Assembly (NCBI RefSeq): GCF_020360975.1
Contig: NW_025408688.1
Coordinates: 682,001-746,000, forward strand
Origin: Hirsutella rhossiliensis
Lineage: Eukaryota > Ascomycota > Sordariomycetes > Hypocreales > Ophiocordycipitaceae
DNA length: 64,000 bases
Reading direction: 5' to 3'
Part shown: positions 62,757-64,000 of the stretch, one piece after another
Numbering within the stretch: position 1 is the stretch's first letter
Layout of the letters: every line of letters starts with the position of its first letter
The notes under the pieces: model-generated
The model's input: only the letters and a program-made list of their open reading frames with translations
Told to the model about the DNA's origin: nothing
Database searches by the model: none
Program-made: the position numbers and the translations under genes

Positions 62757-64000
62757 AATGCAATGCAATTTATTCCGCCCGGAGGGACCAACCCTAGAGG
62801 GCCGCGACACTCAGCTATTTACAGATCCTCCACTTTCGACTGCAACACCCAGAAGCCCCACATTTTGCTCCTATCCGTACATTTCAGCCTCCAATTTCGC
62901 CGTTGACAGGCCTGCTTGAAGGCCCATTTCTCCAAGTGTTCAGCATCCTATTCTCAGCAGCTGAAGCCCGGTCTGTCAATGAGAGGCTGTATGGTGCTAG
63001 TACTGTGCACTCTGGTTTGCCAGTACTGTCATCGTTGGTCCGTGTCTAGTCTCCCGGTTGCCATCGCGAATTTGATCGTAGCGCGTACTGCTGGTAGGTT
63101 CGGCTTCCATTTGTCGCCATCGGACATCGACTTCCTCCTAGGAAGAAAGACAGATTTCCATCTTGGTTCGATTGCATTTCATCATGCTTTCTCTTTCAGA
63201 GATCCATGCCTTACATCGAAAGAGGAAGTGCTCCACTGTCTCGATTGCTTGACCACAGCCACATAGGTCGCTTTCTGCCGCCTGTATTCCATGAAGGTAA
63301 CTATTGAGTCTCGATTTGCCTGTGCGAAGTTGCGCAAGTACTCTCGCTTCTTTCCCACTAAGTGAGTCGTAGATCGTTCGCGTATGTCTGCCTGGTAACG
63401 CCGTGTCAATTCTTTTCGAGTATCTTCCCACTCTCGCAGGAATTTCCAGTCTTTGCTGTTGCAGTCCAGAGAGCACTAGTCTTGTTCTTGTCGAGCGGGC
63501 TTGAAATGGCGAGTTCTCCTGGATGCGCCCCTCGCGTGTCGCTTTCCGCGCTGCTGCCTTTGCTTTTGCCCCCAACGCAAACCCTTCAGCTCCTGCCGGG
63601 GCCCATATCATACGAATCGAAACACCCCGTTGCCGGAAGAGCCTGACATGCTTGTAAATTTCTTGGATGATGTATTGGCCCGACTGCTGGCGCGGTTGGC
63701 CAATCGCCTGCATGGCCGATCTGTTGCTTGTGACAAAGACTAGCTCTCTTTGCTCGAGTCGCGCTGGCATACATCGCAGAGCCGTGGCAATCGCCTCCAG
63801 CTCCGCGACATATGGGTTTTGATCTTCTCGCGGCCCCAGAGTGATGGAATAGCTCGCCAGTGCTTCTTGCTCGTTGTTGACTCTCGTATCTCGAACACAG
63901 CCTCCCATGCCGACTACGCCTCGCCTTTCGGATGAGCTCGTCGCGACGACAATGCCTTGCGCTTTCGCAACCAACTCAGCTGCCTGGTCATCATCGAGGT
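62757..64000 (-). mobile_element. LINE copy 2, 3' part, running off the window
   Basis: By eye, identical to 20225-21465 except for a one-unit difference in the TTGCA tail and about four 1-2 nt indels. The flank at the 3' end is again GGGAGCCAAT. The 5' portion lies beyond the window edge. Confidence 0.92.
63138..63974 (-). CDS. LINE copy 2 ORF2, RNase H and C-terminal zinc region (partial)
   Basis: An open frame of 278 codons, presumably continuing upstream out of the window. RNase HI signatures GMGGCVRDTRVN, YVAELEAIATAL and FVTSNRSAMQAIGQ are followed by the basic linker and the motif CGCGQAIETVEHFLFRC. It stays open across two sites where copy 1 is broken (near 21045-21065 and 20905). 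The stop at 63138 seems early: one frame over, the protein would run on as DGNLSFFLGG, as in the related fragment at 10375-10629. Confidence 0.85.
   Translation of the reverse strand: MVAKAQGIVVATSSSERRGVVGMGGCVRDTRVNNEQEALASYSITLGPREDQNPYVAELEAIATALRCMPARLEQRELVFVTSNRSAMQAIGQPRQQSGQYIIQEIYKHVRLFRQRGVSIRMIWAPAGAEGFALGAKAKAAARKATREGRIQENSPFQARSTRTRLVLSGLQQQRLEIPARVGRYSKRIDTALPGRHTRTIYDSLSGKEARVLAQLRTGKSRLNSYLHGIQAAESDLCGCGQAIETVEHFLFRCKAWISERESMMKCNRTKMEICLSS

Overview
The window reads as nuclear DNA of a filamentous ascomycete, most likely a sordariomycete and possibly hypocrealean. This rests on short introns (42-66 nt) with GTRNGT donors and CTAAC/CTGAC-like branch sites, a FunK1-type kinase, a fungal MHYT membrane protein, an RGG-rich Argonaute remnant, and Tad-like LINE, Fot1/pogo, Hop-like MULE and hAT transposons. 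Bacterial signals such as operons, ribosome-binding sites or CRISPR arrays are absent.

Roughly two thirds is mobile DNA, much of it nested. 1-12,750: LINE/SINE 3' tails, a 5.9 kb Ty1/copia element with both LTRs and a 5-bp target-site duplication (TSD), a pogo transposon (pogo1), a second pogo fragment, a 5'-truncated LINE, and three copies of a tRNA-headed SINE. 12,800-16,125: a kinase remnant and a five-exon MHYT gene. 17,840-28,935: a complete pogo element (pogo2) with TA TSD, a nearly full-length LINE, and a MULE with 71-bp perfect terminal inverted repeats (TIRs). 29,494-47,818: the gene-bearing block, with a truncated Argonaute, a small hypothetical gene, a 7-TM protein, a decayed GNAT, a 98-bp perfect palindrome, two paralogous uncharacterised genes, a four-exon gene, a MATE transporter and a FunK1 kinase. 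48,338-64,000: a second MULE, two hAT copies in opposite orientation, a composite 80-bp-TIR element carrying helicase and FAR1 fragments, a secreted repeat protein, an ORF1-only LINE derivative, and a second LINE copy running off the right edge.

The mobile elements interact. The SINEs end in the same 3' terminal block as the LINEs, which suggests the LINE reverse transcriptase mobilises them. One LINE copy lies against the outer edge of a MULE TIR. The ORF1-only LINE has lost ORF2 but kept its 3' end. The LINE and hAT copy pairs appear to differ only by 1-2 nt indels in short repeats or homopolymers, with no C-to-T pattern that would indicate RIP. Many frameshifts in this window may therefore be sequencing or assembly errors, so each 'pseudogene' call here is provisional.

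The unusual candidates are the SINE family, the half-LINE, the composite TIR element with chimeric cargo, the Argonaute lacking PAZ/MID/PIWI, the 98-bp palindrome, and a secreted protein whose low-complexity tract uses one DNA repeat in two reading frames. All calls were made by eye; no database search was run.
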